A stretch of DNA of 35,348 nt from an uncultured Bacilli bacterium (GCA_944358235.1 CALVQL010000005.1:1-35348), one strand, 5' to 3'; positions 1-8,963 are shown, counted from the stretch's first letter. Notes: a model not told the origin generated them from the sequence alone. Numbers and translations: made by a program.

Positions 1-44
1 TTTCACGCATGCATTCATGGGTTCAAATCCCGTACGGGTCACCA
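1..44 (+). tRNA. tRNA-Glu (UUC), 3' part only
   Basis: The window opens inside a tRNA. Visible are the end of the anticodon loop (TTC then A, C), the 3' anticodon strand, a 5-nt variable region, a T arm at 17-33 (ATGGG, loop TTCAAAT, CCCGT), the 3' acceptor strand at 34-40, discriminator A41 and an encoded CCA at 42-44. The acceptor end ACGGGTCACCA is the one I recall for Bacillus tRNA-Glu. The 5' half lies outside the window, so the identity rests on the partial anticodon loop and the acceptor end. Confidence 0.85.
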
Positions 45-77
45 ATTTGATTTTCAACTTCTTTTTTAGAAGTTTTA

Positions 78-104
78 AAAAACTGCTCTTAATGAGCAGT
101 TTTT
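78..104. terminator. Bidirectional terminator after tRNA-Glu
   Basis: An 11-bp stem (AAAAACTGCTC paired with GAGCAGTTTTT, loop TTAAT) has T-rich sequence on its + side and an A run on its - side. It can end both the rightward tRNA transcript and the leftward surface operon, whose last stop codon (103-105) touches it. A smaller hairpin, AACTTC/GAAGTT, sits at 56-73. Confidence 0.85.
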
Positions 105-879
105 ATTTTTCATTAGAAACAATGATAAAATTAGAGGCAAGTGCATGTTTTTCCGAATTAATCGTATAAAAATATCCAAATACCGAAAATACAAATGCTC
201 CAATAAAATTAACTACCAAATCTTTCATTGTATCATTTATACCAATATCGAGATATCCACCCTCGACGACAGTTAAAACATTATCATTAGAATCATACAA
301 TATAGTCTTATTGATATCTTTGACGACAATTGCTCGATTACTAGCTTCCGGATCTAAAGAGACACTAGAAATTCTATCGACAATTTGATCTTTTTGCATA
401 TCTATCAAGAATACTTTATCCATTGTGTATTCAAAAAACTCCCATACGACACCAATCGTCATCGAGAAACAAAACGCTACTAAAGAAAGATACGCCGGTG
501 ATAACTTAATATGCTTGCTATTCTTGTTTAAAAGATTAAAAAGAGAATATCCTACTCCGGCAGCTAAAAAACCATTTATCGTATGAAGCATTGTATCCCA
601 AAAAGGGATAATGCCATAAAAGTTATTTATTTCTCCTAGAATTTCTGCACTAAAAATGAAAAAATATACTATTATTTCAAAGACATCAGGAAGTTTAATC
701 TGAAATTTACTTTCAATAAATGTTGGCAAAGTGAATAATACCAGAGATAGAAAACATAAAAGGACATTATTTATCTCTCCTCTTAACATTTCCAAAATCA
801 TACACAATATTACCAAAATACGTAAAATCAAATAGATAGCAATAGTACTTTTCTTATTTTCGCGATAGGCAGATAGCAT
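103..879 (-). CDS. Multi-pass membrane protein, DUF2238/YjdF-like
   Basis: A 258-residue protein with about six hydrophobic segments. The motifs WDTMLHT (about residue 94), GVVWEFFEYTMD (about 143) and DTMKDLVVNFIGA (about 217) resemble the conserved His/Asp/Glu-rich membrane motifs of the YjdF/DUF2238 family, whose function is unknown. It is the last gene of the leftward deacetylase operon and its stop abuts the terminator. The start is uncertain. The ATG at 879 has no clear ribosome-binding site. An ATG at 901 has GGAG 7 bases upstream but is one base out of frame because of an A8 run; with seven A's the protein would gain seven residues (MSKFSKK) and a good start. Family assignment is by motif recall only. 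Confidence 0.6.
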   Translation of the reverse strand: MLSAYRENKKSTIAIYLILRILVILCMILEMLRGEINNVLLCFLSLVLFTLPTFIESKFQIKLPDVFEIIVYFFIFSAEILGEINNFYGIIPFWDTMLHTINGFLAAGVGYSLFNLLNKNSKHIKLSPAYLSLVAFCFSMTIGVVWEFFEYTMDKVFLIDMQKDQIVDRISSVSLDPEASNRAIVVKDINKTILYDSNDNVLTVVEGGYLDIGINDTMKDLVVNFIGAFVFSVFGYFYTINSEKHALASNFIIVSNEK

Positions 880-912
880 TTTTTTTACTAAATTTACTCA
901 TCACAAAACTCC

Positions 913-1590
913 TTAACACAACTGATTTGAAGCTTTATAAGCTTCATAATCTAAAGACGACACTATTTCATAATCATTAAAACTTTTACTATTCATATCA
1001 TAGATATACTGAACATTAGCAATTACAATAGTATCCCCGGCATAATCAAACGAACATATATCATAATCACTATTATTGACGTAAATTCTATCATCATCGA
1101 CGATCCTCGTATCAAAGGCAAATCCAATATCTTCAAATATAAGATTATCGTCAATAGATACAAATCTGTCCTCTATCGAATCGATAATTTCAAACTCGTT
1201 GTTATATAAATCATAGATGATTATATACGATTTAAATGACGCCTTTAAATTACACGATAACACTAACAGTCTTTCATTATAAAGCGCAAAATTACGATTT
1301 AAGATAACATCCGAACATATATCTATATCATTTATCTTAAGTATTCCATCACTATACTCGATAATATGCTCTTCAAAATTCATCGAAAAATTACTATCTA
1401 ACTCACGATTTATAGCAAAAGCTTGATAATTACTACCATTATCTATACTCGAATACCCTTCAGCTGTCGGAGCAAGTGTCGTTGTCGTAAGAGACTCACT
1501 AGGAGAATCCGGTACAATTAATAACGCAATCACACTAATCGCTACGATTAATATAGTAAAGACTAAAAGTGTCAAAAGAAGCTTTTTCAC
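913..1590 (-). CDS. Membrane-anchored protein of unknown function
   Basis: 225 residues, starting at GTG behind AGGGTGAT. One N-terminal hydrophobic segment (about residues 4-27) is followed by a Thr/Ser-rich linker and then an acidic domain of about 180 residues, rich in Asp, Ile and Tyr and presumably outside the membrane. I see no lipobox Cys, so it is probably a signal-anchored protein rather than a lipoprotein. I recognise no family. The upstream neighbour ends at 1615 and the downstream gene follows its stop immediately, so it is likely cotranscribed with the polysaccharide deacetylase and may belong to the same envelope function; that link is inference from position only. Confidence 0.65.
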   Translation of the reverse strand: MKKLLLTLLVFTILIVAISVIALLIVPDSPSESLTTTTLAPTAEGYSSIDNGSNYQAFAINRELDSNFSMNFEEHIIEYSDGILKINDIDICSDVILNRNFALYNERLLVLSCNLKASFKSYIIIYDLYNNEFEIIDSIEDRFVSIDDNLIFEDIGFAFDTRIVDDDRIYVNNSDYDICSFDYAGDTIVIANVQYIYDMNSKSFNDYEIVSSLDYEAYKASNQLC

Positions 1591-1614
1591 TAAATCACCC
1601 TATCATTTTTTTTA

Positions 1615-2601
1615 TTAAACAACTCGAGATATCGCATCAAGGACATATTCTCCATCATTCAAAACAAAGACGTATCTAACTTCCGAGAGCGAATCTATAT
1701 AACTTTCGCCATCCTCGCTATAATCTCCCAATTCTTCATTAGTATTATATATATTATAAATTTTTCCATCACTTACTAATGCAACCGAAGCCGTGATGAT
1801 TATCTCATTATCCTCCTCAGTAATATCGGTCACAAAATTTACAACATCTTGATCTTCTAGATCTTTATCACTTATCGCAATATAAAATCCTTGACGTTGA
1901 GAATAGACGTAACTCATGCCATCAACAGTAAAATTGACGAATTCAAAATTATTATCTACACCAAATATCGTCACATATTCCTCTTGCAAGCGTGATGATT
2001 CAAAGGAGTATATCATATTATCGACAGTAATATCGTCATCACTAAGATTTTTATAACTCATAGCTAATTTATCAGTTATATCAATATCAGCAGCATCATA
2101 AGCGCCTTTCAACAATTCCAAATTGGTAACATGAACATTATCTAAAAGATAACTATAATTTTCTATATACCATTCTCGATCCTTCACAATCTCTTCATTT
2201 GTATTTTCTTGTGAAGGATTTTCATCCTCACCAACTTCGACAATGCGATATCTATTGAAAAAAGTCAATTCACCGGCTCGATAAAGACGATAAGTTAAAA
2301 AGAGTGATAATCCAATTAAAACAAGTATATAAACCGATAGACGAAAAATCTTAAAATTCTTTCGAGAAATCAAGCGTTTCTGATCTTTGCGTATCGTCTT
2401 TTCGAGTTCCTCTTTCAATTCCTTACCAATTTCATCTTTTATCTTTTCTTTATAGTTGTCATCAAAATCTCTTTGAACACTTTCCTTTATATCTGCGCTC
2501 AATTTAGTAATGATTTCTTTTTTTATATCCGAATAAATATCTTGAATTAATTTTTCTTTTTCTTTGTTCTCCAAAACCTCTTCATTTTTCTTACGTGCCA
2601 T
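1615..2601 (-). CDS. Coiled-coil, single-pass membrane protein of unknown function
   Basis: The start at 2601 is chosen because GGAGG lies 8 bases upstream; an in-frame codon at 2652 has no such site. The 328-residue product begins MARKKNEEV. It has a highly charged Lys/Glu heptad-like region (about residues 5-80, likely coiled coil, cytoplasmic), one membrane segment (about 86-105), an acidic linker, and a C-terminal domain of about 190 residues predicted outside the cell. I recognise no family. The layout (cytoplasmic coiled coil, one membrane pass, outside domain) resembles bitopic proteins of division or wall machinery, but nothing proves that. It lies directly behind the deacetylase gene in the same operon. 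Confidence 0.65.
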   Translation of the reverse strand: MARKKNEEVLENKEKEKLIQDIYSDIKKEIITKLSADIKESVQRDFDDNYKEKIKDEIGKELKEELEKTIRKDQKRLISRKNFKIFRLSVYILVLIGLSLFLTYRLYRAGELTFFNRYRIVEVGEDENPSQENTNEEIVKDREWYIENYSYLLDNVHVTNLELLKGAYDAADIDITDKLAMSYKNLSDDDITVDNMIYSFESSRLQEEYVTIFGVDNNFEFVNFTVDGMSYVYSQRQGFYIAISDKDLEDQDVVNFVTDITEEDNEIIITASVALVSDGKIYNIYNTNEELGDYSEDGESYIDSLSEVRYVFVLNDGEYVLDAISRVV

Positions 2602-2653
2602 GCTAAAACCCTCCATATACCCTATTATAAAATAGTCTTCCCAATTTAGCAAA

Positions 2654-4099
2654 CTAATTATTTATCGGGTGATGAACAGTTGGCGACATCTCATCTAAAG
2701 CTTTAAAAGTGTAACCGTTAGCTAAACCATAATTTATAATATCCTCTAAAGCCTCAGCCGTATGTTTCTTAATATCGTGCATTAAAACGACAGCATTTTT
2801 TTTACTTTTCATTCCGGAAATTACGTTATTATATATTTGCTCTTTATTGGCGCCAGCAGCATCCTCACTATCGACGTTCCAATCGAAGTATATATACCCA
2901 TCCTTCGTCATTCTATCGCTTATAGCACTGACGACTCCACTGGCATATTTCTTACTAACAGTATTACTACTACCACCAGGGAATCTAAACAAACGAGTCC
3001 TCTTACCAGTATATTTTTGCACGATATCATTCATATCATTAAAATCTTTCATATAAGTTTCGACACTTTGATAAATCGACCATTTATGTGTCAAAGTATG
3101 CACCGCAACAGTATGCCCTTCTTCTGCTTCGCGACTGAGAAGATGAATATATTTCGGAAACTGATTAGTAACGAAGAATGTTGCTTTGACATTATATTTG
3201 GCTAAAATATCGAGAATTTCTTCAGTATATACTCCCGGTCCATCATCAAAAGTTAAATATACAACTTTATCATCTTGTTGAGGGTTGGTACTTGCCCCGT
3301 TATATTCATAGACAACTACTGTTCTTTTTTTTATAGCGGTTTTACCGGTTGATGAACTAACCTCATAGATAACCTCGTATTCTCCCGGAACATTCACATC
3401 GACATTGTGCGATATCTTTATATCCTCATCAATACTCTTTCCACAGCCGTCAGAAGCATAAGCTCCCTGCTCGACATACTCTGCTCCCTTTTTCAAATAC
3501 ACTACTTCATTACCGACTAGCTCGATAATCGGCGGAACTTCATCTGTATAGGTAATTTCCACAGCAACTTCGGTTAAATTGCCACTTGAATCACTAACAG
3601 ATAATATAATCCTGTCATTTTCACGTATCTCCTCAACTTTATCTGTTATTACCCCATCATAGTCGTCTACAGCTGTATATTCCAAATTTATATTGCTTTC
3701 TTTATCACAATAATATATCTCTACAGGATTCTTACTGACATTAATTACTGGCTTTGTAGTATCAACTACCGAGATATTTCTCTTTAAAACGAATTCCTCA
3801 TCATTATAATTTATATGATATACCAATTCATAATCGCCCAAAACCTTAACGTTAATGTCATTGTCGACAGTATAATTATACTCTTTTTCATCGACAACCC
3901 GATCATTAATCATTATCTTAAAACCTGGATCTATATAGTTCGAATTAAGAGGAAGATATTGTTGTTCACTGCCGACTAAATCGACGGAAATTATCTCTTC
4001 TTCACGCAATAAAAAGAAACTAATTCCAAAAGAAATTATAACGACAAACAATAATAGAAAAAAGCGATACTTATTAATTCCTAATTGAACCATTTTCAT
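2654..4099 (-). CDS. Membrane-anchored polysaccharide deacetylase with Ig-like repeats
   Basis: A 481-residue NodB-fold enzyme predicted to remove N-acetyl groups from a wall glycan, most likely peptidoglycan GlcNAc. Domain order: membrane anchor (about 12-31), three Ig-like (DUF5011/Big-type) repeats (about 38-115, 120-185, 190-265), then the catalytic domain (about 278-475). Motifs visible: TFDDGP (general base and metal Asp), HTLTH (metal His pair), RFPGG, DWNVDS and LMHD, so all five NodB motifs are present and the enzyme looks active. The start at ATG 4099 follows GGAGG by 8 bases; longer in-frame starts would run through the promoter. First gene of the surface operon. The Ig-like repeats probably hold the catalytic domain away from the membrane. 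A xylan or chitin-like substrate cannot be excluded. Confidence 0.88.
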   Translation of the reverse strand: MKMVQLGINKYRFFLLLFVVIISFGISFFLLREEEIISVDLVGSEQQYLPLNSNYIDPGFKIMINDRVVDEKEYNYTVDNDINVKVLGDYELVYHINYNDEEFVLKRNISVVDTTKPVINVSKNPVEIYYCDKESNINLEYTAVDDYDGVITDKVEEIRENDRIILSVSDSSGNLTEVAVEITYTDEVPPIIELVGNEVVYLKKGAEYVEQGAYASDGCGKSIDEDIKISHNVDVNVPGEYEVIYEVSSSTGKTAIKKRTVVVYEYNGASTNPQQDDKVVYLTFDDGPGVYTEEILDILAKYNVKATFFVTNQFPKYIHLLSREAEEGHTVAVHTLTHKWSIYQSVETYMKDFNDMNDIVQKYTGKRTRLFRFPGGSSNTVSKKYASGVVSAISDRMTKDGYIYFDWNVDSEDAAGANKEQIYNNVISGMKSKKNAVVLMHDIKKHTAEALEDIINYGLANGYTFKALDEMSPTVHHPINN

Positions 4100-4107
4100 A
4101 TAAACAA

Positions 4108-4127
4108 CCTCCGACATTATTATACCA
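4108..4127 (-). promoter_or_regulatory. Promoter and SD of the deacetylase operon
   Basis: An extended -10 (TGG-TATAAT, 4119-4127) lies just before the SD GGAGG (4108-4112). No good -35 is seen. The predicted start point falls at about 4112, giving a very short leader. Confidence 0.6.
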
Positions 4128-4162
4128 TATATTGCAATTTTCACGCCATTTACCTTACATGT

Positions 4163-4195
4163 TTACAAAAAAAGAACGTCTCATCGAGACATTCT
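4163..4195 (-). terminator. Terminator of the mraZ-ftsI operon
   Basis: A 10-bp stem with one G-U pair (4173-4182 with 4186-4195) is followed on the - strand by a run of seven T's. The stem includes the TAG stop of the last gene. Confidence 0.88.
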
Positions 4196-4976
4196 AATTA
4201 ACGGGTTTTAAATTTAAGATAACTTGTTTTAAATCATCAATTTCTTCAAAAGTTTCCGAAATATTATCAATATATTCAGCGCCTTTCCAACCAAAAGGAA
4301 AATCATTTATATAAACATCTTTATTTTTCCAATCGATATACCCTACGACGTCATTTCCAATGACAATTAACGGAAAATATCGATTATAGAACCTAAAAGA
4401 AGGAGTCATATTATTTCCAACACAGTCTTCTGCAATCATGCGACGAAAAGATGCATTCTCAGGAGTATTATTTTCTAAATAAAGTTCATAAGAAGTATCA
4501 TTACTATCGAGGTTGACGACATAACCTCCATCTTTTAAAGACACACTGACAATTTGCGTCATAACAACGTTAAAATTGTGATATTGCCTCATCAACAACG
4601 ACAAAAAATCACAGACATCTCGAATCTTTAATTCGTATTTTCCTTCTAGATATCTTGCATTCTCATCACACAAAGTTACACTTGTACGAGCAAACGAAAA
4701 ATCAGAAAGAAATTGATAATACTTTCGATCATATGAAGCTAAAGCGATTATTCTTTTATCGACAACCCCTAAAGACATCATCTCACCATTTAAAGAAGAA
4801 AAATCAGCAGATATATGTTCTTTCAAAAAATTATATTCTGACGAATCATATCGTACACATAATTCATGAAATTGTTCAGTAGAATCGATAAGTTTCAATA
4901 TTATTCCGTTTTCACCAATTGAATGGCGATACACCATACAATTTATAAAAACCGGCTCAAATATATTATTTTTCAC
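4194..4976 (-). CDS. Unrecognised protein at the end of the division operon
   Basis: 260 residues, GTG start, with AGGA about 10 bases upstream. No signal peptide or membrane segment is visible, so it is predicted cytoplasmic. Composition is mixed, with Asp/Asn-rich stretches and no nucleotide-binding or catalytic motif that I recognise. It begins 12 bases after the stop of the preceding single-pass membrane protein and ends in the operon terminator, so it is very likely cotranscribed with mraZ, rsmH, ftsL and ftsI. That context suggests a role linked to division or septal wall synthesis, but this is inference from position alone. Confidence 0.65.
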   Translation of the reverse strand: MKNNIFEPVFINCMVYRHSIGENGIILKLIDSTEQFHELCVRYDSSEYNFLKEHISADFSSLNGEMMSLGVVDKRIIALASYDRKYYQFLSDFSFARTSVTLCDENARYLEGKYELKIRDVCDFLSLLMRQYHNFNVVMTQIVSVSLKDGGYVVNLDSNDTSYELYLENNTPENASFRRMIAEDCVGNNMTPSFRFYNRYFPLIVIGNDVVGYIDWKNKDVYINDFPFGWKGAEYIDNISETFEEIDDLKQVILNLKPVN

Positions 4977-4988
4977 AAATCATCAGTC

Positions 4989-5567
4989 CTATTTCGTAAC
5001 TTTAGTTGTATCAACTTTAAAATCATAATAAACATCTGCGGACGTCGAACCTTCTTCCGTCGATGCTTTAATTACAAAGTGTAAATTATCCATATATTTT
5101 AACACTTCACTAGTAAAGAAATACTCACTCTTATCTGCTTCAGCAAAGCTCCACCCACTCATTTCATCTACAACATCTTTTAAAGAAGTACTATTTTCCA
5201 ATGAATTACTACGCGTCGCTAACTCGATATAATTGTTTTTACTATCGACGACATAATATCCAATTTGATATGAATATATATCTTGATCATCAGCCAAATA
5301 TAAGGCATTTGATGCATAAAAATAATTCATATCACCATTAGTAAAATAATGAATATTAGCAACTTGTACCTCTTCCTCGTCGACATATCCTACAAATATT
5401 CTGTTTTTAGCATTATATTGTGATATGTATATAACTAAAAAGGCATTAATAAATAGTAATACTACAATTAAAGGAACAGGGCTGTTAAAGAATTTCTTCA
5501 ATCCTCGAACAACCCCCGGAGTTTCTTTCTTTTCGATTTTCTTCTTGCTTTTATCATTCTTCGTCAT
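4989..5567 (-). CDS. Bitopic membrane protein of unknown function next to ftsI
   Basis: About 192 residues. The N-terminus is strongly basic (Lys-rich, residues 1-25), followed by one membrane segment (about 32-52, PLIVVLLFINAFLVIYI) and an outside domain of about 140 residues rich in Tyr, Asp and Ser. The start is ambiguous: ATG at 5567 (AAAGG 8 bases upstream), ATG at 5573 and GTG at 5576 are all in frame and overlap the end of ftsI by up to 23 bases, which points to translational coupling. The topology matches bitopic divisome subunits such as DivIB/FtsQ, but I see no POTRA-like or other known domain. No family recognised. Confidence 0.65.
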   Translation of the reverse strand: MTKNDKSKKKIEKKETPGVVRGLKKFFNSPVPLIVVLLFINAFLVIYISQYNAKNRIFVGYVDEEEVQVANIHYFTNGDMNYFYASNALYLADDQDIYSYQIGYYVVDSKNNYIELATRSNSLENSTSLKDVVDEMSGWSFAEADKSEYFFTSEVLKYMDNLHFVIKASTEEGSTSADVYYDFKVDTTKVTK

Positions 5568-7731
5568 CTTCATCACCTTTTCCTGTCACCAACGATCCGG
5601 GACTAGTATTTACTAGATTTGCAACAATCGTCGAATTCAAGTCTATTATATCACCTGCATTATAGTTTGTCGATTGAATATAACCGTATCCAATCAGTTC
5701 ATATTTAATTCCGACGATATTACAGAAACTGATAAATTCACTACTACTCCATCCCATAACATCTGGCATCGTAATCTGTGATCCATTCGTAATCAAGAAC
5801 ACTTTAGAACTCTGTAAAGTCGTCGTATCGGCTTCCGGATATTGACCAATTACAACATCACCATCACCAATAACAATCGGTGTTACTCCAAGTTTTCCCA
5901 ACTTAGCTGAAGCTGAAATTGTTGTAGTATTAATAAAATTATCGACAGTTATTACTTTAGAATCATCTTTCTCACTTGGTCTTTCATCAAAATTACGGTA
6001 TTTAGCGACACTTTCAACTAACTCTTTAATAATAGCTCCCATCTTAGAACTATTACCTTGAAAGTCTTTTACGGCAACATAGATAATATATTCAGGATCT
6101 TCTTTTGGAAATATTCCCGCAAACGAACGAATAACATTATACGTACCAGTAACATACTGTCCATCATCACCAATATAATTAGCAGTTCCAGTTTTTCCAA
6201 TTAAACGCACAGCATCAGTATGATAAACAGCTCCAGTTGCAGCCGAATCTTCACCATTTACCGTCAAATCGAGTAACTCGATCATTTTATTTACCGTCGA
6301 TGTCGAATAAACTTTTGCTACCTCATTACGTTTACCTTGGTAAACTGTTTCGCCAGTGTTGGGATCCTCGATCTTATCGATAATATATGGTTTTAAAACT
6401 GTACCATCATTTGTCAAAGCAGTTAGAGCTTGAATCATCTGAATAGGAGTTACCGTTATTCCTTGGCCATATGATGCTGCAGCAAGTTCTGTTCCATATT
6501 GAATATCAACTTCTCCTTTATACTCATTAGCTAACTCAATACCCGTTTGAGCACCGAATCCCAAACTAGTATAGTAATTACTCAAAGTTTTTATTCCTAA
6601 CCTCTGAGCCAGCATAATAGCAGCAACATTAGAAGAATAAGTAAAACCGGTATCAAATGTTATCTCGCCCCAACCGACACGATTCCAATCCTTTATAGTA
6701 TAATCATCGACAGTTATAGTTCCTGACTTATAAGTTTCTGTTCCATCATACTTTCCTTCTTCAATTGCCGACATAAACGAAAATATCTTCATCGTACTAC
6801 CAGGTTCATAAGTATATGAAGTCAACGGATTATTATAATTCGTAATATTTAGTTTATTTGGATCAAAACTTGGACTAGTAGCACTTCCAATAATTGCTCC
6901 CGTCTTCGCATCCGCAACCGTCAACGACACCCAACTCGGATCATATGCCTCAAATTCCGTAACAGCATTTTCCAAATACAATTGAACGTTAGCATCTAAA
7001 GTTAAGTAGACATCCATACCATCCTCAGCCGGAGTAGTATAAGTCATTCTATCTGCCATTTGATAACCATACGCATCCTTTTGATAAGTGATAGAACCAT
7101 CAGTTCCTTTTAAATAACGATCAGTGTACCCTTCTATACCTAACTCTCCAACAATCTCTTCAGACCCATCATATTTCTTGGCATAACCGATGACATACGA
7201 AGCAAAATCGCCATTAGGATAATATCTTTTTGACGTCTTAGTAAAATCAATACCAGGTAAAGAGAGAGCCTCAATTTGCTGTTTAGTTATCTCACTAATT
7301 CCTCTACCACCAGGACCTAATTCAACTTGATATAAATCGCTATTTAAAAGGCCTAATATATACTCCTTAGTCATGGTTTCATCCAATTTAATGAGAACTT
7401 CCGATAAAGCTTCAGCCGTCATCTCTTTGTCGACAACATGTTTAGGATATCTCTCATCAGTTGTACGGCTATCCGAAAGATAAGCAATAACCGTATAAGA
7501 ATTCGTATTTTGAGCAAGTGCGGTACCATTACGATCGTAAATTGCTCCACGTGATGCTTTTAAGGTACGCGTAGCAGTTGTACGACTTTCTGCAAGTTCT
7601 GTCAGATTAGTACCTTCAACTTCAGTTGCTAAAGCAACATATCCTAGCTTTACAAAAAAAAGAGCAAACAAAAGGACAATACAAAGAATAAATATCCAGT
7701 TTATTTTAATTGTATTGCCCTTAAATTTCAT
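5554..7731 (-). CDS. ftsI: Septal peptidoglycan transpeptidase (PBP2B/FtsI) with PASTA repeats
   Basis: A 725-residue class B penicillin-binding protein that cross-links septal peptidoglycan on the outer face of the membrane. Visible: membrane anchor (11-33), the dimerisation-type sequence RGAIYDRNG (61-69), and the transpeptidase domain with STMK (catalytic Ser312), SSN (366-368) and KTGTA (513-517). Two C-terminal PASTA repeats follow (about 593-655 and 656-712), ending in an acidic tail. All catalytic motifs are intact. AGAGG sits 7 bases before the ATG. It follows ftsL by 22 bases in the standard mraZ-rsmH-ftsL-ftsI order, which favours the vegetative division enzyme (pbpB). A SpoVD-like sporulation paralog has the same architecture and cannot be excluded on sequence alone. 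Confidence 0.93.
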   Translation of the reverse strand: MKFKGNTIKINWIFILCIVLLFALFFVKLGYVALATEVEGTNLTELAESRTTATRTLKASRGAIYDRNGTALAQNTNSYTVIAYLSDSRTTDERYPKHVVDKEMTAEALSEVLIKLDETMTKEYILGLLNSDLYQVELGPGGRGISEITKQQIEALSLPGIDFTKTSKRYYPNGDFASYVIGYAKKYDGSEEIVGELGIEGYTDRYLKGTDGSITYQKDAYGYQMADRMTYTTPAEDGMDVYLTLDANVQLYLENAVTEFEAYDPSWVSLTVADAKTGAIIGSATSPSFDPNKLNITNYNNPLTSYTYEPGSTMKIFSFMSAIEEGKYDGTETYKSGTITVDDYTIKDWNRVGWGEITFDTGFTYSSNVAAIMLAQRLGIKTLSNYYTSLGFGAQTGIELANEYKGEVDIQYGTELAAASYGQGITVTPIQMIQALTALTNDGTVLKPYIIDKIEDPNTGETVYQGKRNEVAKVYSTSTVNKMIELLDLTVNGEDSAATGAVYHTDAVRLIGKTGTANYIGDDGQYVTGTYNVIRSFAGIFPKEDPEYIIYVAVKDFQGNSSKMGAIIKELVESVAKYRNFDERPSEKDDSKVITVDNFINTTTISASAKLGKLGVTPIVIGDGDVVIGQYPEADTTTLQSSKVFLITNGSQITMPDVMGWSSSEFISFCNIVGIKYELIGYGYIQSTNYNAGDIIDLNSTIVANLVNTSPGSLVTGKGDEDDEE

Positions 7732-7753
7732 AACGTTACCTCTTTCGCTTATA

Positions 7754-8047
7754 TTATTCGACTACTACTATATTGTCATTATTATAACTTAGTCCATAAG
7801 CTTTTGCAACATCTTGAATAGTCGATAAACTTGCTAACTCATCGACTTGCATCGAAAGACTAGCGTTAATGTTTTCCTGTTCTTCTATTTGTTGTCTAAG
7901 CTTTTCCACCTCGATATTTGAACTAGATAAACTAGCACTAGAATAGACTATTACAACAGGAGTGAGTACTGCAAAAATTGCAATCAATGTCATAATTAGC
8001 TTTTCTCCTTTGCGCAATTTTATAACCGGTCCTGTCGTCTTTTTCAT
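7754..8047 (-). CDS. ftsL: Cell division protein FtsL
   Basis: 97 residues: a short basic cytoplasmic tail, one membrane segment (about 18-38), then a leucine-zipper-like coiled coil (about 45-75, EVEKLRQQIEEQE) and a short C-terminus. FtsL sequences are poorly conserved, so the call rests on size, topology and the position between rsmH and ftsI. In Bacilli FtsL forms a complex with DivIC and DivIB that activates the FtsW-FtsI synthase. The start lies 1 base from the rsmH stop, and its SD is inside rsmH. DivIC has a similar layout, but the location makes FtsL the better name. Confidence 0.85.
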   Translation of the reverse strand: MKKTTGPVIKLRKGEKLIMTLIAIFAVLTPVVIVYSSASLSSSNIEVEKLRQQIEEQENINASLSMQVDELASLSTIQDVAKAYGLSYNNDNIVVVE

Positions 8048-8048
8048 T

Positions 8049-8963
8049 TTAATCTACCCTTTCTATTACTCTTAACTTTGCACTCTTCGAGCGACTATTT
8101 TCCTTTATCTCCTCTTCTATAGGAAGAATCGGCTTTTTATTCACCACTTTTATATGTGGACGATACTCTAAGGGGATATTTGGAAGTCCCTTTACTAGAG
8201 GATCGATTTCACTTTCACACTTAAAAAATTTCTTGACAATTCTATCTTCTAACGAATGGAATGTAATTACACACATTCGCCCATTTGGTTTTAACATATC
8301 AACAGCTTGCGGCAAAACCTCTTTTAAATAATCGAGCTCATGATTAACTTCAATACGAATAGCTTGAAATATAACTCGTTCAGGATGTCTCGTAAGAAAA
8401 TATTTCTTAGGAACACACCCCTTTATGACCTCAACTAATTCCATCGTAGTATTTATCGGTCGATTTTTCACAATTGCCGAAGCAATCACTTTAGAAAATT
8501 TCTCTTCAGCATAGCGATAAAATATATCTGTAAGATCAGCAACATTATACGAATTTACAATGTCAAATGCGCTCATCTTTTGTCTTCTATCCATTCGCAT
8601 ATCTAAATGTGCATCCTTCATAAAAGAAAATCCTCGTTCAGCATCATCAATCTGCGGAGAAGAAAATCCTAAATCCAGAAGAATTCCATCAACTTTTGAT
8701 ACGCCAATTTCGTCCATACATTTTTTTAAATCCTTAAAATTTGCATGAATTATTTGGAAACAATCGCTAATAGCACTTAATCGCTTTGAACTGAACTCTA
8801 TTGCTTGATCATCTTGATCAAAACCATACAGATATCCAGTTTTAATTCTTTTTAAAATTTCAGAACTATGTCCTCCATATCCCAAAGTACAGTCGACATA
8901 TATTCCATCTTCATGAATATTCAAATTTTCAATAACTTCTTCGAGCAAAACACTTTTATGCAT
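8049..8963 (-). CDS. rsmH: 16S rRNA (cytosine1402-N4)-methyltransferase RsmH
   Basis: A 304-residue SAM-dependent methylase (formerly MraW) that methylates C1402 in the ribosomal P site. Motifs: HKSVLLEEVI at the N-terminus, the SAM-binding YVDCTLGYGGHS, the acidic GFDQD, DGILLDLGFSSPQ, and the C-terminal FHSLEDRIVK. Length is normal for the family. The start is placed at ATG 8963, preceded by TAGGTGAT; an in-frame GTG at 8972 lies inside that SD. It overlaps the end of mraZ by 8 bases, so translation is probably coupled. Confidence 0.96.
   Translation of the reverse strand: MHKSVLLEEVIENLNIHEDGIYVDCTLGYGGHSSEILKRIKTGYLYGFDQDDQAIEFSSKRLSAISDCFQIIHANFKDLKKCMDEIGVSKVDGILLDLGFSSPQIDDAERGFSFMKDAHLDMRMDRRQKMSAFDIVNSYNVADLTDIFYRYAEEKFSKVIASAIVKNRPINTTMELVEVIKGCVPKKYFLTRHPERVIFQAIRIEVNHELDYLKEVLPQAVDMLKPNGRMCVITFHSLEDRIVKKFFKCESEIDPLVKGLPNIPLEYRPHIKVVNKKPILPIEEEIKENSRSKSAKLRVIERVD

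Noticed and set aside
56-73. Hairpin AACTTC/GAAGTT as the main tRNA terminator
   Set aside because: A short stem followed by only four T's; the 11-bp hairpin right after it is much stronger.
2837-3205. A 122-codon rightward open frame opposite the deacetylase gene
   Set aside because: It lies entirely antisense to the NodB catalytic domain, has no SD and no recognisable domain; a shadow of the real gene.
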